Below, piece after piece: positions 63,381-64,000 of a stretch of 64,000 nucleotides of DNA; the stretch's first letter is position 1; each line of letters starts with the position of its first letter. Origin of the DNA: G963663615 sp963663615 (GTDB taxonomy: Bacteria; Bacteroidota; Ignavibacteria; Ignavibacteriales; Melioribacteraceae). The translations under genes were made by a program, and so were the position numbers. Where the stretch lies: positions 2,480,001 to 2,544,000 of the forward strand of contig OY760517.1 of assembly GCA_963663615.1 (NCBI GenBank). Direction: 5' to 3'. The notes below the pieces were generated by a model. That model saw nothing but the letters and a program-made list of their open reading frames with translations, was not told the origin of the DNA and did no database searches.

Positions 63381-63451
63381 CATAGCTCTGCGGTTGGAGC
63401 ACCCCGAGTTATAACTCGGGAGGGTCCGGGGTTCGAGTCCCTGTGAGCCCA
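63381..63451 (+). pseudogene. Degenerate tRNA copy
   Basis: It keeps the D-arm-like AGCTCTGCGGTTGGAGC, a stable but mis-sized anticodon arm (CCCGAGTTATAACTCGGG) and an intact T-arm and 3' acceptor strand. The 5' acceptor strand (TTTTTCA) cannot pair with TGAGCCC, so a functional tRNA is unlikely. Confidence 0.75.
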
Positions 63452-63518
63452 CCCTCTCTTAGCCTTGTAAGGTTTTCTTGCAAGGCTTTTTTATTTTAAA
63501 CAACACATCTGTTTGAGT
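63420..63518 (+). repeat. 99-bp direct repeat, copy B
   Basis: Exact copy of 63215-63313, 205 bp downstream, including a complete second terminator hairpin (63461-63493). Confidence 0.95.
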
Positions 63519-63699
63519 AGTTGTGTTTTAACTCTTTTCCAATGCTTTCTATAATTCCACTCTTATCACTATTATTTGCTTTGCGGTTGGAGCACCCGAG
63601 CATTGGAGGTTCTTAGGTATGAGTAAATCAAGAGTTGAAATATGGGAATGGCAAGTATGCAAGATTTTCTATTATTTAATTCTGTTATCGCAGCAACTA

Positions 63700-64000
63700 T
63701 TATAGAGCTTTATCAATAAAAAGACCAATGCCAAGCACAACAATTGTAAAAGTAATTATTCCAAGCAGGTAGCTAACGAGTCCTTTAAGAAAGCTTGTAA
63801 ATTTCTTTTTGTTAAAAAACTGACCAATAGCCCAGGAAGAATAAAAGAATCCTAAAATGGCACCAAACTGTAACAACGATAACCCGGTAATACTTTCCAA
63901 AACTCCAAAAACTGTGTAAATTAGCATCATAACGCCCATTATAAAACATAACAGAATAATTATTTCAAAATAATTATAGTCATATTTTCTAAAAAGTAAC
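63700..64000 (-). CDS. Membrane protein, 5' end cut by window (DUF3667-like)
   Basis: The frame is open through the right edge; 99 codons plus the stop are visible. It has three hydrophobic segments (EIIILLCFIMGVMMLIYTVF, LSLLQFGAILGFFYSSWAIG, LLGIITFTIVVLGIGLF). The FRKYDYNYFE and WAIGQFFNKKKF pattern resembles Bacteroidota DUF3667 proteins, but this is a tentative call. The internal ATG at 63939 is probably not the true start, since upstream codons continue the same membrane protein. Confidence 0.6.
   Translation of the reverse strand, partial: LLFRKYDYNYFEIIILLCFIMGVMMLIYTVFGVLESITGLSLLQFGAILGFFYSSWAIGQFFNKKKFTSFLKGLVSYLLGIITFTIVVLGIGLFIDKAL

Larger units (their letters stand above)
63247..63699. 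other. Repeat-rich non-coding region downstream of the CAU tRNA
   Basis: It has no credible gene. It contains the tail of repeat copy A, a tRNA pseudogene, repeat copy B and a degenerate third unit (63551-63598 resembles 63358-63405 at an offset of 193 bp). A 27-codon frame starts at 63618 but shows no other sign of being a gene. Confidence 0.75.

Noticed and set aside
63618..63701. 27-codon frame after the third tRNA-like remnant
   Set aside because: It is too short to judge, has only a weak ribosome-binding-like GGAGG too far upstream, and shows no recognisable peptide.

Overview
The window is about 64 kb of low-GC bacterial chromosome that looks like the Ignavibacteria/Bacteroidota (FCB) lineage. 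Three things in the sequence support this. Two secreted proteins end in a type IX secretion sorting domain with the NYPNPFNP motif. At least four transcription units have promoters of the Bacteroidota type (TTG, about 20 nt, TAnnTTTG). The gene orders thrS-infC-rpmI-rplT-pheS-pheT-zapA-rny and thyA/folA/mutL are typical of that group. No phage, transposase or CRISPR array was seen. Most of the window is ordinary core genome.

Layout. 1-9451 (minus): CNNM/CorC-type membrane protein (cut by the window edge), lipoprotein, UbiA-type prenyltransferase, methylmalonyl-CoA mutase large subunit, mutL, folA, PEGA lipoprotein, thyA, glycerate kinase and a HIT protein. 9471-15838 (minus): EF-G paralogue, DUF948/YtxH envelope pair, isocitrate dehydrogenase, flippase-like protein, Maf and a small secreted protein. 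16002-21108 (plus): MFS exporter, T9SS-sorted protein, XRE-like regulator, EamA transporter, and a His-rich NifX-like protein behind a Fur-box-like operator. 21316-27672 (minus): a compact set of OPT oligopeptide transporter, MFSD1-like transporter, PqqD-like protein, outer-membrane-type protein, M29-like aminopeptidase, VUT transporter and an unknown protein. 27752-38797 (minus): TIGR02757, T9SS-sorted Asp-box protein, pdxJ, CPBP protease, a free-standing lysine-ketoglutarate reductase, Ppx/GppA, GT9, deoxynucleoside kinase, folK, folB and pgeF. 38985-43783 (plus): AI-2E family protein, beta-barrel protein, anti-sigma-type kinase and malate dehydrogenase. 43841-45625 (minus): rpmA, rplU and a radical SAM/SPASM protein. 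45746-48389 (plus): aspA-hydF. 48557-61457 (minus): peroxiredoxin, tsaD, proline dehydrogenase, coaE, rny, a probable 6S RNA, zapA, pheT, pheS, rplT, rpmI, infC, thrS, tRNA-Val and tRNA-Leu. 61846-64000: a lone FrhB-like iron-sulfur protein, a CAU tRNA followed by a 99-bp exact duplication of its 3' half and terminator, and a partial membrane protein.

How the genes work together. folB-folK, folA and thyA cover parts of folate and thymidylate synthesis, and the deoxynucleoside kinase adds salvage. icd, mdh and methylmalonyl-CoA mutase belong to central carbon metabolism. aspA-hydF points to [FeFe]-hydrogenase maturation, although no hydrogenase is present here. The OPT/MFSD1-like/PqqD/aminopeptidase block looks like a peptide uptake and breakdown unit and is the best candidate in the window for an undescribed system. 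The clearest unexplained non-coding structures are the 6S-like RNA between zapA and rny, and the duplicated tRNA 3' segment near the right end.
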